Notes under the pieces: model-generated
Databases searched by the model: none
What the model was told of the DNA's origin: nothing
What the model saw: the letters and a program-made list of their open reading frames with translations, nothing else
From: Channallabes apus
Taxonomy: Eukaryota > Chordata > Actinopteri > Siluriformes > Clariidae
Assembly: GCA_030522415.1 (NCBI GenBank)
Contig: JAMASW010000050.1
Location: forward strand, 40,998-104,997
Reading direction: 5' to 3'
Length of the DNA: 64,000 nucleotides
Part shown: positions 11,128 through 22,253 of the stretch, one piece after another
How positions within the stretch are numbered: the first letter of the stretch is position 1
Layout of the letters: every line of letters begins with the position of its first letter
Made by a program: the position numbers and the translations under genes

Positions 11128-12502
11128 CAGGTCCTTCTCAAAAAATTAGCATATTGTGATAAAGTTCATTATTTTCTGTAATGTACTCATAAACATTAGA
11201 CTTTCATATATTTTAGATTCATTACACACAACTGAAGTAGTTCAAGCCTTTTATTGTTTTAATATTGATGATTGTGGCATACAGCTCATGAAAACCCAAA
11301 ATCCCTATCTCAAAAAATTAGCATATCATGAAAAGGTCCTCTAAATGAGCTATTAACCTAATCATCTGAATCAACTAATTATCTATAAACACCTACAAAA
11401 GATTCCTGAGACTTTTAAAAACTCCCAGCCTGGTTCATTACTCAAAACCGCAATCATGGGTAAGACTGCCGACCTGAGTGCTGTCCAGAAGGCCATCATT
11501 GACACCCTCAAGCAAGAGGGTAAGACACAGACATTTCTGAACGAATAGGCTGTTCCCAGAGTGCTGTATCAAGGCACCTCAGTGGGAAGTCTGTGGGAAG
11601 GAAAAAGTGTGGCAGAAAACGCTGCACAACGAGAAGAGGTGACCGGGCCCTGAGGAAGATTGTGGAGAAGGACCGATTCCAGACCTTGGGGGACCTGCGG
11701 AAGCAGTGGACTGAGTCTGGAGTAGAAACATCCAGAGCCACCGTGTACAGGCGTGTGCAGGAAATGGGCTACAGGTTGCAAATTTTGCATGTCATTCGGA
11801 AATCAAGGTGCCAGAGTCTGGAGGAAGACTGGGGAGAGGGAAATGCCAAAATGCCTGAAGTCCAGTGTCAAGTACCCACAGTCAGTGATGGTCTGGGGTG
11901 CCATGTCAGCTGCTGGTGTTGGTCCACTGTGTTTTATCAAGGGCAGGGTCAATGCAGCTAGCTATCAGGAGATTTTGGAGCACTTCATGCTTCCATCTGC
12001 TGAAAAGCTTTATGGAGATGAAGATTTCATTTTTCAGCACGACCGGGCACCTGCTCACAGTGCCAAAACCACTGCTAAATGGTTTACTGACCATGGTATT
12101 ACTGTGCTCAATTGGCCTGCCAACTCTCCTGACCTGAACCCCATAGAGAATCTGTGGGATATTGTGAAGAGAAAGTTGAGACACAAGACACAAGTACCTG
12201 CAAAAGGATTCCCGACCAAGTATTGAGTGCAGAACTGAACATAATTATATGAAGGTTGACTATTTTTGTATTAAAAACACTTTTCTTTTATTGGTCGGAT
12301 GAAATATGCTAATTTTTTGAGATAGGGATTTTGGGTTTTCATGAGCTGTATGCCACAATCATCAATATTAAAACAATAAAAGGCTTGAACTACTTCAGTT
12401 GTGTGTAATGAATCTAAAATATATGAAAGTCTAATGTTTATCAGTACATTACAGAAAATAATGAACTTTATCACAATATGCTAATTTTTTGAGAAGGACC
12501 TG
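11128..12502 (+). mobile_element. Tc1-like transposon with about 210-bp inverted repeats
   Basis: A complete but dead element of 1375 bp inserted at TA (11126-11127 and 12503-12504). Ends are CAGGTCCTTCTCAAAAAATT and its complement. The inverted repeats are long, about 210 bp, and the motif CTCAAAAAATTAGCATAT recurs at the inner edge of each (about 11310 and 12310), the IR/DR layout of fish Tc1 elements. The two long repeats remain very similar, so it is younger than the 6.2-kb element around it. Confidence 0.92.
11456..12226 (+). pseudogene. Tc1-like transposase, inactivated
   Basis: The start MGKTADLSAVQKAIIDTLKQ is the N-terminal helix-turn-helix. The frame is then lost near 11545. A second frame (11593 onward) gives the second DNA-binding helix region (GDRALRKIVEKDRFQTLGDL), and a third frame (11780-12226) the C-terminal half of the catalytic domain: SVMVWGAMSAAGVGPLCFIK, FQHDRAPAHSAKTTAKW and SPDLNPIENLWDIVKRKL. 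The second Asp (HDRAPAH) and the Glu (PIENLW) of the DD34E triad are present. The segment carrying the first Asp is missing, because sequence between MGYR and CMSFGNQ is deleted near 11775. It cannot be active. The last residues diverge to a premature stop. Confidence 0.9.
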
Positions 12503-12705
12503 TATATTAAAAAAAATCTAATGTGTGCATTGTATCTATGGAAGATTGTAGGACATTTCAAAACATATGTTGCATATCTGTACATTTGTAAAAGTCACAT
12601 TTCCAAAAATTTAGGACCCACCTTCTGTCATTCATAAACAACTACCACTCCAAGTTTTTAGAGCATTGTATAGTTCTAACCTTTTGTTTGTTTTTCATTC
12701 TTTAG

Positions 12706-12840
12706 ATGCACTACAACAACAACAGCTGAAAGCTGAAGAAAAGGAGGCCACAGAGTTTCTTTGCTTCAACAGTTCAGAAATGGCTTCGTTATGCCCCAGA
12801 ACGGCTGGGGGGGAATTGCTCGTGGTGGAAAACCATAAGT
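12706..12840 (+). pseudogene. DUF4806-like exon remnant
   Basis: After an acceptor (CATTCTTTAG) the sequence holds, in one frame, FFASTVQKWLRYAPERLGG, which resembles the C-terminal KWLRYAPxRxGG motif of DUF4806-type proteins often found with fish transposons. The neighbouring frames carry a Gln/Lys/Glu-rich lead-in. The motif is not in frame with the lead-in, so at least one frameshift is present. It probably belonged to the same gene as the BEN-like exon, before the Tc1 insertion separated them. Confidence 0.35.
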
Positions 12841-13601
12841 TCAGACTCATGTCTTATTATCTGTTTTGCTGAGTAAATACATTTCAACTTACGAATAATG
12901 TTTCAGTCATCTGTTGTGTTTCTGACTTGGTTGTTTCTATTTGCATTGGACTGAATTTTGCTGAGGCAGGCTGCCATTTTTATATTATGGTTTTCCAGTC
13001 TCTTCTCTTGGCAGTTAGATTCTGTTTTATGAATTCAGAATTAACAATCTCTTCTAATAGTTCACTTCTAAAAAGTCATTTTGTCATCCAGTTTATAATA
13101 ATTTGTATGTAAGTTGTAGTGTGTTTTATTATATAGTTGTTTTATTGTAATTGTGATGTTACTTCCTGTTTAAATGGGTAAATAAATAAATATGTTTACA
13201 TGTAAACTGAAGGATGTTGAGTTACTGACTTTTTGTTTAAAAAAAAAAAAAAAAAAGCTTTTCAGCCCTACATGGTCTCTGATTTAAAGAAATAAATCAA
13301 AACGGACATGATTTACTGTCATAGAATCTTGCTGTTCATAAAGCAAGACTAAACTATAATTGTTTCAATGTTGATTCAATGTTGATTCAATGTAAAATAA
13401 GTGATTGAATTTACGTTGAACAAACATTGATTTTATGCCCATCTTGATCTATTTTTCATCATTGAAATAACATTATTTCAAGGTGCAAACCTGATGAAAA
13501 ATCAACATTTAACATTGAAATTTCAACATTGATTCAATAACAAGTTGGTTGATGCTTTAATGTTGATTCAACGATGATTCAATGTTGTTCTGCTATCTGG
13601 G

Positions 13602-14727
13602 AATGTAGGTGTTCACACAGGGGTTGTGCTGCAGGTCAGGAGCGAGTGGCACCGCTGGTACAGGAGGACAGCCTGAGACGGACTCAAGGGAGACTCTGAC
13701 TGTTTCAACACAACAACATAGACACGGATCAACTCTAGTATTTAATCTACTTTTCCCAAAGGAATCACATTCTCATGGATTTCATATCAATTATTATGGA
13801 TAGTATTAGAATTATAGATACTGTAGATAGAATCGCAGTTGTAAGGCTTTAGCTCAGGATCACACACACACCAAAGCCAAGAGCAAGTCTGCAGTCCCGC
13901 TTCCCCTGCAGCACATTAAAGGCTCCTGATACAGTAACATACTGTATAAATATACACTACAGTCACAGGCTCCAGTCAGATCTGAGTTTACTCACTGCTT
14001 GGACGTTAGTGCGCTAAAGCCAGCAGCTCCTTTCTCCGTCTCACCGAGCATCAGGCTTATGGTCTGAAGCACTAACGTGGAAAGTCTGGAGACCGACACA
14101 CAGTGTTGTAGTGAATCAGTGAGGTGGTGATGCTGTTCTGTTCCAGTCAAGGTGAGTCAGAGGTTAAAAGTGGAACAATCGCTACAAAACAGTTGTGTCT
14201 CACTTCATATAACGCCGAAATACTACAGAGATGATGTTCACGTAATTTTGACCTAAAAGGAAATAAAGTGGAATAAATAAACATCATGTGTAACTGTAGC
14301 ACTAATGATAAAAAGAGTTGAATAGTCGCCTCTTATCATTTAGTAGAAGAGATTAGAGAGCATGGAGACGACTTACTGTATGGACCTGAGGGGATTATTG
14401 AGTCACACACAGTGTCTGACTTCATCTCATCTAATTCAGCCTCCTGAGTTCTACTGGAAGAGTCGAACAGTGTTAATGGTGTTGAATGGTGTGTTTGGTT
14501 TGATCAGGTGACTCAGACTTACAGTAGCCCGTCTGCAGTGTGTAATCTGTCCTGAGAGAGCTGCAGGCTTTCAGTCCGCGTTTACACCAGGAACAGGTGA
14601 CTGTACCACACACACACACGCACACACGCACACAATAAATGTAAATACAGAAAGTAAGTACATTTTATACTCTACATGAAGTTTAAGCAGAATGGACGTA
14701 TTTAAAATTAAATAATAAAAGTCCAGG
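13602..14727. other. No recognisable gene
   Basis: Only short frames without domains. There is a short CA run near 14610-14635. I see no splice-supported exon. Confidence 0.5.
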
Positions 14728-14932
14728 TCGTCACGGTGGTGTAGTGGTTAGCACTGTCGCCTTGCACCTTCAGGGTCCGGGTTCGATTCCCGTCTCTCTG
14801 TGTGTATGGAGTTTACATGTGCTTGGTGGGTTTCCTCCGGTTTCCTCTCACAGTTCAAACACAGGCAGGTTAGACTAACTGGAATTCCCAAATTGCCCAG
14901 TGTGTGTGTGTGTGTGCGTGAGAGAGACAATA
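14728..14932 (+). mobile_element. tRNA-derived SINE, 3'-truncated
   Basis: The 5' head is tRNA-like: an A-box region in GTGGTGTAGTGGTTAGCAC and a B box GGGTTCGATTCC at 14779-14790. The body (TTTCCTCCGGTTTCCTCTCA and AAATTGCCCAGTGTG) matches the full-length copy at 46631-47007, but a GT run replaces everything after the AAATTGCCC segment. It is an old, shortened copy. Confidence 0.85.
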
Positions 14933-15628
14933 GTCCTCCCCCATCTCAAACAAGAGGATGAAGGGGGCGTGAAGTCATTCCTCCTCTTGTCTTAATTTAG
15001 CTTCACATTGTGTCTGCTCTGATACACACCAACAAGAGGAAAAATACAACTACTGGCAACCGACAGAAGACAAAACACTAGAGTGAGCATGAGGAGTAAA
15101 AGTCAGGAGAAATCACACAACACAGAAACATCAACAAAACACAAAACCTGCAGCTGGTTACTGAGCACAAGACTGTAGGAGAGTGAAGAGCAGAGTGCAG
15201 CACCGCGCACACACACACACACACACACACAGACGTGGAGGAACAAATCAAGTGGTTTTTACAAAAGGAGGAAAGAGACAGGTGGTTAACAAGCATTTCA
15301 CTGCATATCGTACTGTGTATGACTGTGGAGGACTAAACATGACATCATTATAAAGAAATAAATGTGTGAATAAATAAGTAAATATAGAAATACATAAATA
15401 CAATAAGCCCTGGAAAATTGCTAAATATATTCCTACTTTTGTTCATTAACATATTTCTACATTTCTTTATTTCTGCATTTCCACATTTCTACATTTCTTT
15501 GTGGCTGTATGCTGATGAGGTGGGCGGGTCCCAGCCTTAGTCGAAACCGTGATTGGTTAAATGAAGTGAGGTGGTTTCGACTCCACCAGTAATATGCCTT
15601 GGCTTGTAATCACTGCTGTCTGGCTACT

Positions 15629-17093
15629 ATGGCGGATTTTTTACAAGCTGCCGTTAATGAGTTCAGATGATTAGCAGGTGAAATTGAGAACCTCGCAGCA
15701 AATGACTACGTTTTATATCGTGTCGAAAGATTAATGGACGATTTAGTTCAGCTTGATGCTGAGATGGATGTTGACCTTAAACCAAACTGTGTTTGACCGT
15801 CTTCCAGAAGTTTCCGCCAACTTCATATCCTGCCGCAGAAAGAGGAAGGGAACGCTGGGCGTCCGCGGTGCGTTTTACCTCCGAATAGAATTGAGGCTCA
15901 TCTACTTCTGGGCAGCACCGCTGGAAACATTGCTCAGCTTTTTGGAGTGTGTGAGAGAACAGTTCGTCGGAGGATGGCAGAGGATGGGATGAGGGAAGTG
16001 TTTCGGAAATTTCACTTAAAAGAGAAATGTGTATAGAAGGTTAATATCACTAACTACAAAGGTGTAAACATAGCATTTAGTCTTATACCATTGGTTTATT
16101 ATTTGCGATCTATATGCTGTACAAATATGATAACAACAAAAATGACAATCTTATGACGACCCTGACACCCAGGAATATCCACAGGACACAGCAGCAGGAC
16201 TGTTTGTTAGAGACATGTTGAGTTATGGAGAACGTTTAGGACAGAACAACTGACCTCTAAAGATGGAGTGATTGTACTCTGGTCATATTTGTCTCATGTT
16301 AACTGTTTTTGATGACCAGAGGACACAATCTGTTAACTCCAATGGACGACAACATTTTGGATGAAATGGTGACCCAAATTCTGCAGCAGCATCCCGACTG
16401 TGGATACAGAATGATGACTGGGTTCCTGAATGCACAGGGTATCCGCATACAGAGGAAGTGATGATAAATTCATTTGATTTGGGGTTTAATTGCTGTTCTA
16501 CTAACAATGTGGGGAAAATGTGGCTGTATTTCCTGGGCGACTTGTGAATTTACTATAAGTTAGGGAAGCTTGATCACACCTAATTCTGTGCTCAGTTTTA
16601 CATGTAATAGGACAGCGTGTACAAGGATCCATGCAGCGTGTGGATCCTCATGGAGTTTTGATGCGCACGCTTCAGCTGAACCCACGAAGACGCAGGAAGT
16701 ACTTTGTACCAGCTCCAAACAGTTTGTGGCACATAGACGGCGACCACAAATTGATACGGTATTGTTTAAGCTTGTATACAGATATACTTGATACAACTAG
16801 TTGTATTTCTCTTGATCCACGTAGATAAATTCATTTCAGATGGCGCTTTGTTGTGCATGGTGGCATTGATGGCTTTAGTCGTCTCATCGTGTACTTGAAT
16901 GCTTCCCCCAACAATGGTGCAGCAACAGTACTAAGAAGCTTTCTAGAAGCTGTTGAAGTTCATGGCCTGCCATCACGTGTGAGGTCTGATAAAGGTGGGG
17001 AACATGTTGATGTTACACGCTACTGTACATGGTGGCAAACCGAGGACTTAACAGGAATTCACATATTGCTGGCAGGAGTGTGCATAATCAAAG
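15629..17093 (+). pseudogene. Integrase-core (rve-type) transposase with introns, decayed
   Basis: At least four exons can be read. The first (15629-16020) ends in a helix-turn-helix-like stretch (NIAQLFGVCERTVRRRMAED) after frame changes. The second (about 16320-16457) gives MDDNILDEMVTQILQQHPDC and GYRMMTGFLNAQGIRIQRK. The third (16611-16758) ends RRRRKYFVPAPNSLWHIDGD, HKLI, with the first catalytic Asp in WHIDG. The fourth (16840-17093) gives [20 protein letters not shown] and [13 protein letters not shown], with the second Asp. The codon split at 16758/16840 restores HKLIRWRF exactly, which confirms that intron. The exon with the catalytic Glu was not found. The frame also breaks before GRSVHNQR. 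The family occurs in fish as integrase-like transposase; an IS3EU-type origin is only a guess. Confidence 0.7.
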
Positions 17094-18058
17094 GTAACCT
17101 GAAATCATTCATTCAGACATCAGTCTTTTACTTTAAACTTTTGTAAAAACTTGTATGTTATTTACCTTTTTTTTTTGTCCATTGTTTTGTACATAATGTT
17201 CAAGTCAGTCTTAATATAAAACTCACGTGTCCATACAGTATATACAGTGAAATATATTTTGGCTACTAGAATTGTTCCATATTCTGATGACGTTACGGCA
17301 TTCAGCAGGCTTCCTTATTCAAAGCAACTAATCAAGAATATCAATAACACGTCCTCATAATAGGTCAGTAGGTCAGGGGCTGGGTATACATTCAAGAACA
17401 TTTGTGAAAATAATGTAGTTATGATATTGAATAATATGAGAGATATCTGACTCATCTGATGAGTGACTTCAGTGTGTCTGCGCAGAGCCATAAGCTGTAA
17501 ATCTTAACTAATGGATAATTCAGCACTTGATTTGTTAATATTGTTTATAATTAAGTCTTTTTTATTGCCACAGAAGTACGTAAAAATACATCAATTTCCA
17601 CATATGCTTCTCAGGCCTTATTCTGATTGTTCAGTTTGACCTTCCTGCTGTGTGAGTTTCACCTTTTATGGAGTTTTATGGGTGTCACCATATGCAAATG
17701 AGCTGCATCAGGAATGCACTTTGCCATTTACATTTTTTGATATGGTGAGGGAGATAATTTATTTATTTATTTATTGACCGGGTCTCCTGTGTGGGATATT
17801 TGTACAGTCGGTGTAAAAAGCTGTAAATAATCTGACATGGGTCATGAACAGAAGTATGTACTTTGCAGTTATTTAGTAAGAAAAAGATTTTTAAAAAATT
17901 GTCTAAATGATAACCGGGACTAATGTAGGCTACAAAACATCAAATGTATACTATAAATATATAAAAAGCCACCTGTTGTAATTGTAAATGTTAACAGATT
18001 CCTGTAGTATTTCCATAATGCTTTTTCTTCCCCTTACATACGTTTATTGTCTCCTCAG
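17094..18058. other. No recognisable gene
   Basis: AT-rich DNA with a short ATTT run near 17756. The last exon of the integrase pseudogene and the upstream exons of the HP1BP3-like gene were looked for here and not recognised. Confidence 0.45.
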
Positions 18059-18710
18059 TCCAGACATGCTGTTTCCAGAAATGATGGAAAAAATCAAAGA
18101 GAAAGATAAGCTCAAACAGCAAAAGAGGAGGAGGGAGAGGAGTCGTCCGATGAAGATGAGGAGGAGGAAGAAGATGAGGAGGAGTCAGAAGAGGAGGAGG
18201 AGGAGTCCGAGGAGGAGGAGCCTGCTCCTCGTAAGATGTTAGAAAATGTATAATTTTATAGGCATGTACATGAAGTACATGTGTAGAACATATAATGCAT
18301 ATTTGCTTCCAAGGCAAAAAGAAATGTGTCCTTTGAAATAATTTTGAAAACCAATCATTGTTCGAAACAGGAGTCAGAAGCGGCCCGCGCCCAGAAAGCG
18401 CCAACCTCCACCCAGAAAAAAACCCAAGACTACCAGCAGAAAGCCTGCTCCCGCCAAGAGACCGCCAGCTTCAGCTAAGAAAACCTCAGTTTCTGACAGC
18501 AAAGCAACTTCCAAGAAGATACCTCCACCTGCTAAAGCCACGCCTGTCAAGAAAGCCGCTCCAGCCCGAAAACCTAAAACACCCATCGCCAAGAAGATGA
18601 CAAGCCGGGTGTCCAAGCGACCACCGCCCAAGAAGACACCAGCCAAGAAGCAGGAAACTTCATCCGAGTCAAAATCTGCTGCTCGAAAGTCTCTCAGGGC
18701 CAGGAAGTGA
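18059..18710 (+). pseudogene. HP1BP3-like 3' exons (linker-histone-like chromatin protein)
   Basis: HP1BP3 binds nucleosomal linker DNA and heterochromatin protein 1. Exon one (18059-18230) follows CTCCTCAG and begins SPDMLFPE, resembling the SPGVLFP segment that leads into the acidic tail. It then holds an acidic run (ESSDEDEEEEEDEEESEEE) and ends at CTC|GTAAGA. Exon two (18371-18710) follows GAAACAG and encodes a Lys/Pro/Ala-rich tail (SQKRPAPRKRQPPPRKKPKT, later RVSKRPPPKKTPAKK and SAARKSLRARK) to a TGA, like a histone H1-type C terminus. The three parts are in different frames: one change lies at the AAAGAGGAGG run near 18125, one at the exon junction. Either it is a decayed partial copy or there are sequence errors in repetitive tracts. 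No winged-helix (H15) exon was found upstream. A related H1-like gene is the alternative. Confidence 0.5.
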
Positions 18711-19593
18711 TCTAGCGATTCCACGCGGTCACCTGTAGCTCCCGTCACTGCAGTGCTTTGCTAATTCTTTCTTTTTAAAATAATTTTAGTAGCTTCACTG
18801 TTTTCAAAGTGTCCTGTTAGACAGACGTTTTGTTTTCTGAAATGTCTACCATAGTGCTACATTAGAAGCATTTCATTTTTGTTTCTCTTTATTTTATTAG
18901 TTATTATATATATTTTTTATGACAGAGTTGTTGTGTTGAGAGTACATCCACACTGCTGTGAGATCTGATCTGTAGTCACATCACATTGTCTTGATTGTGC
19001 ACATAAAGATGCTTTTTCCGACTTGTTTGTCTTGGGGTAGGGAGATTAATTTCATCCACATCTTAACCTTTTCGTTCACACTCATGTTTCAGCAGTGTTT
19101 GAGAATTGTCCATCGAAGTATTTGCCTTTTTCACTCTTTTTAAAGAAGGCTCTTTTTGTCGTTCTTGTGGATTTACAGTAATGTAGGGAAATAGCAAACC
19201 TGGATGGTTCTTTTGTTTAAATTAAAAGAGATAGTTACACATGACTGGTGCCTAGTTTTCAGTTTGACACTCAATCGGGGCCATGCAGGATTTTTTAAAA
19301 TTGTAATATAAAGGTGTATCTTTATATATATATATTTTTCTTTGTGTAATAAGTAAAAAAAAAAAAAAAAGTTAAAACTTCCATGAATTAAAATATGTTG
19401 AATAATATGTAACACACCCAGTAAATAAACCCAGTGGTATTTGGATTTAGAATATTTGATTTAATTTGAGCGTTAACTATGGCCTGCATATGTAACTGAT
19501 TATGCTTTTATGTAGTCCTTAATAAAGTGACTATATTTGTACTCCCAATGACTTAAGTTTACATCTCCTGGAAGCTGCACTAACACTATACAC
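18711..19593 (+). other. Probable 3' UTR of the HP1BP3-like locus
   Basis: Non-coding, T-rich sequence with an AATAAA signal in CTTAATAAAGTGAC at about 19519. It fits a 3' UTR continuing from the TGA at 18708-18710. No other gene is seen. Confidence 0.35.
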
Positions 19594-20395
19594 AGACCAA
19601 CCATAACATTAAAAGCATTCAGAATAATAGTATATCCTTATATTGACACCTGTCAAGGGGTGGGATACAATAAGCAGCAAGTGAACAGTCTGTTTATGTG
19701 CTAGAAGCAGAAATAATGGGTATGTGTTTGAATTTGAAAGCTGGGTTAGAGCATCACTAAAACAACAGGTCTTCTGGGGTGTTCCTGGTATACAGTGGAT
19801 AGAACCTAAGGAACAATAGTCCTGGTTACCTCTATAGTCTAAGGAGCAACAACTGGTGAATTGGTGACAGTTATGGGTGTCCAAGTCTCACAAACCCACA
19901 CCCATTTGTGACCCAATTTACTGAAAAAGTTACTTCTGGGTCTGCCTAGCCTCAGACTGGCCAGAGTTCCCATGCTGACCCCTGTCCACTGCTGAAAGCT
20001 CCTACAATGTGCATGTGAACATCAGAACTGGACAATTGAGGAATGGTGGAAGGTGGCCTGAATTGATGGATCACATTTTCTTTTACATCACGTACATGGC
20101 TGTGTACATGTACCTCATTTACGTGGGCAATAGATGGCTTCATGCTGCACCTTGAGAAGGAGGTAAGCCGGCAAAGACTCATTTTCTGCTCAGTAATTCT
20201 GGGTCCTGGCATTCCTGTGGATGTTACTTTGACCAGGAACATGACAAACAGTTCAAGGTGTTGATGTGCCCTCCAAATTCCCCAAATCTCAATCTGAGTG
20301 AGAATCTATGGAATGTGCAGGACTAACAAGTCTGATCTATTGAGGCCCCACCTAGCAACATTTAGGACTTTAAGGATCTGGAGTCCATACCCTGA
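19594..20395 (+). mobile_element. Tc1-like transposon relic (second family)
   Basis: It begins AGACCAACCATAACATTAAA, an end typical of a different fish Tc1-like family from the one at 11 kb. Patches of transposase follow in order but in broken frames: a helix-turn-helix patch (ACAACAGGTCTTCTGGGGTG), a central patch (CCATGCTGACCCCTGTCCAC), and near 20270 a patch encoding PPNSPNLNLSENLW, the segment with the catalytic Glu. About half the element is deleted, there are many frameshifts and the 3' inverted repeat is not visible. It is old and inactive. Confidence 0.75.
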
Positions 20396-20439
20396 TAGTT
20401 TTTTTTTGGTGACACATGAGCACAAAATTAGGCATGATA

Positions 20440-21078
20440 TATATGATATATAAAACAGTAGAGATGATTGCGGACTTCAGGAGAAACCCCCCGCACTTCC
20501 TCCAATCACCATTATGAACAGCACTGTGGCAGCAGCAGTCATTCCAGTTCCTGGGCCCCACCATCTCTCAGCACCTGTAGTGGGACAATCACATTGACTC
20601 CATTGTTAAAAAGACCCAGTAGAGGTTGTATTTTCCTTCCCAGCTGAAAAAGTTTAACCTGCCACAGGAGATGCTCACACGGTTCCCCTCGGCCATCATT
20701 AAATCTATTCTGAGCACTTCAATAACTGTCTGATCATTGGGGATCCTCTGCCCACCATCAGGAACTGTATATATCTACAGTGAGGAAAAGGGCTCAGAGA
20801 ATCACTTTGGACCTCTCACATCCAAGCCAACTTTTCTTTCACCTTTTGCTGTCTGGTCGGAGTTACAGAGCAATTTAATTTATGAACAGTTAAATGTTCT
20901 CACCGTGCAATATTGATATGAATTAGATTTTTTTTTTTATAATACCCCACATCCTATTCCATTTCTTGTTAATTTTTTTTTTCGTGTTGTGTTGTCATCT
21001 CTGGAAGCTCCTGTCACCAAAACTAATTCGTTGTATGTGCAAACATATTTGGTAATAAAGCTCTTTCTGATTGAGAAT
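20440..21078 (+). mobile_element. Rex1-type LINE, 5'-truncated 3' end
   Basis: The translation gives scattered pieces of the C-terminal reverse-transcriptase region of Rex1/Babar-like elements: MIADFRRNPP, WDNHIDSIVKKTQ, LKKFNLPQEMLTRFPSAIIK. These are followed by the typical 3' UTR ending CAAACATATTTGGTAATAAAG then CTCTTTCTGATT at about 21075. Several stops interrupt the frame. Only the last 640 bp were inserted, as is usual for LINE copies with 5' truncation. No clear target duplication. Confidence 0.8.
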
Positions 21079-21162
21079 ATTCATTAATCAACCTGGATTT
21101 CAGGTTTGAAGTTTCAGCAGGTGTGGAGCCCAAGTTCATCTTTTTCATATTCTCATGTTAAA

Positions 21163-21257
21163 TTCATTCATTCATTTTCTATACCGCTTAATCCTGTGTT
21201 CAGGGTCGCGGGGGACCTGGAGCCTATCCCAGGAGACTTCGGGCACTAGGCGGGGTA
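21163..21257 (-). mobile_element. SINE 3' tail, antisense
   Basis: This is the reverse complement of the last 95 bp of the SINE at 46631-47007: ATTCATTCATTCATTTTC, then CGCTTAATCCTGTGTTC and CCTATCCCAGGAGACTTCGG. It stops at GGCGGGGTA, where the CACTG element begins. The 5' part of this SINE is not found on the far side, so the junction is not a simple insertion. Confidence 0.85.
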
Positions 21258-21932
21258 CACTGAAAAAAAATTGGAGTAGGATTTACTTAAAAAAAGTTAG
21301 GAAAGTTTTTTCACTTAGAAAATGTGAGTAATTTCAATAGAATTTCCAAGTAAAAACTAAACACAAAGAACTGTAGCTTTAATTAGAAAATCTTTTATTT
21401 CAATGAGATTCCTTAACAGATGAGAGCATGAAATAAAATAAAAAAATAGTAAAACTGCATTTGTTTAATGGTTCTGGTAAATGGTACACTATAGTGCATT
21501 TTACTCCAGTAAACTTTTTTAGAACAACCACACAGTGCATTAAAATGCATAAACATTTAAACATATAAAAACTTTAAATATAACATGAACATTTTAAAAC
21601 AATCTCAGTTGCAGATATCAAATACAAAAGTATAAAAGTGCAAATAATGTCAAACTAGTAGCTGCCTTTCATTAGCTAACTTTAATTTCAATAAGATTAA
21701 ACTAAAGGGTCAAAAACATCAAATAAAATAATAATAAATCTCTGCATCTATAGTCTCCAGCAGAATAGCTTTACTTAAAATGCATAAGAATGGTTATGTT
21801 AAACAGTACTGTAGTTGAAGTTGTAGTTGTTTTCTGAACAACCTTTCTTGCAAAAAAAAACACACACAAAAAAAAAAACAGTAAAACAGCATAAGTAGTG
21901 TAAATAAGTGCAAGTAGTGCCCAACTAGTAGA

Positions 21933-22253
21933 TTACATTAGAAGCTTTCTATGCAAAGAGTTAACCTTTGGAGAAAATTTTAAAGCATCTAGCCCAAGAA
22001 AGATTTTCTGAAACACTTCAAATGTGTTTCTCAGCTTTGGGGGATAGCTTAAGTTTAGGGAGTAAATGCAGCCCATGAGTGAAAGACATGCATTTGTGAG
22101 ATTTTTACATCCCAGCAGCACCTCAGTTCCCTCGATGACAATGATGACATCAGATATACTAGCATCTTCCTCTTCAACAGATCTGCTCAGTACGATGCTT
22201 TTCATGACATGACTGGAGAAAGTATCCTTAATCATGTCTCTGCTGCTGACATC
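21933..22253 (-). CDS. SAMD3-like C-terminal exon
   Basis: The terminal exon of a minus-strand gene, following the acceptor ATATTTCACAG. It is open for 106 codons: DVSSRDMIKDTFSSHVMKSI, an acidic linker, then DVIIVIEGTEVLLGCKNL, CIYSLNLSYPPKLRNTFEVF, QKIFLGLDALKF and a final HRKLLM. The hydrophobic VIEG-(T/E)-E-(V/I)-L motif, the YPPKLRNTFEVFQ helix and the end SLHRKLLM are typical of the C terminus of the large fish family annotated as sterile alpha motif domain-containing protein 3-like. Its function is unknown. A 26-nt mini-exon (22610-22635) and two 5' exons (23689-23744 and 23969 onward) with good splice sites lie upstream on the same strand. A complete reading frame from ATG was not established. 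Confidence 0.6.
   Translation of the reverse strand, partial: DVSSRDMIKDTFSSHVMKSIVLSRSVEEEDASISDVIIVIEGTEVLLGCKNLTNACLSLMGCIYSLNLSYPPKLRNTFEVFQKIFLGLDALKFSPKVNSLHRKLLM

Larger units (their letters stand above)
7446..13601 (+). mobile_element. 6.2-kb DNA transposon with CCCAGATAGCA inverted ends
   Basis: The block starts CCCAGATAGCA (7446-7456) and ends with its exact reverse complement TGCTATCTGGG (13591-13601). The outer 150-240 bp at each end are dense in a subterminal motif (TTCAATGTTGA and TTGATTCAATGTTG). Inside are remnants of a piggyBac-type transposase, a BEN-type exon and a DUF4806-like exon, all on the plus strand, plus a younger Tc1 insertion. CCC...GGG ends would suit piggyBac, but I do not see TTAA duplications: the flanks read ATAA on the left and AATG on the right. 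The superfamily is therefore unsettled. It could also be an unrelated element whose ends enclose older debris. Confidence 0.6.

Noticed and set aside
14779..14790. tRNA gene at the B-box sequence
   Set aside because: It is part of a SINE head. No cloverleaf can be completed. The same applies to 46685.
17988..18242. Arg-rich frame RRRERSRPMKMRRRKK as an RS-type protein
   Set aside because: The alternative frame of the same DNA gives a long acidic run expected for the HP1BP3-like protein, so the Arg-rich reading is the shifted frame.
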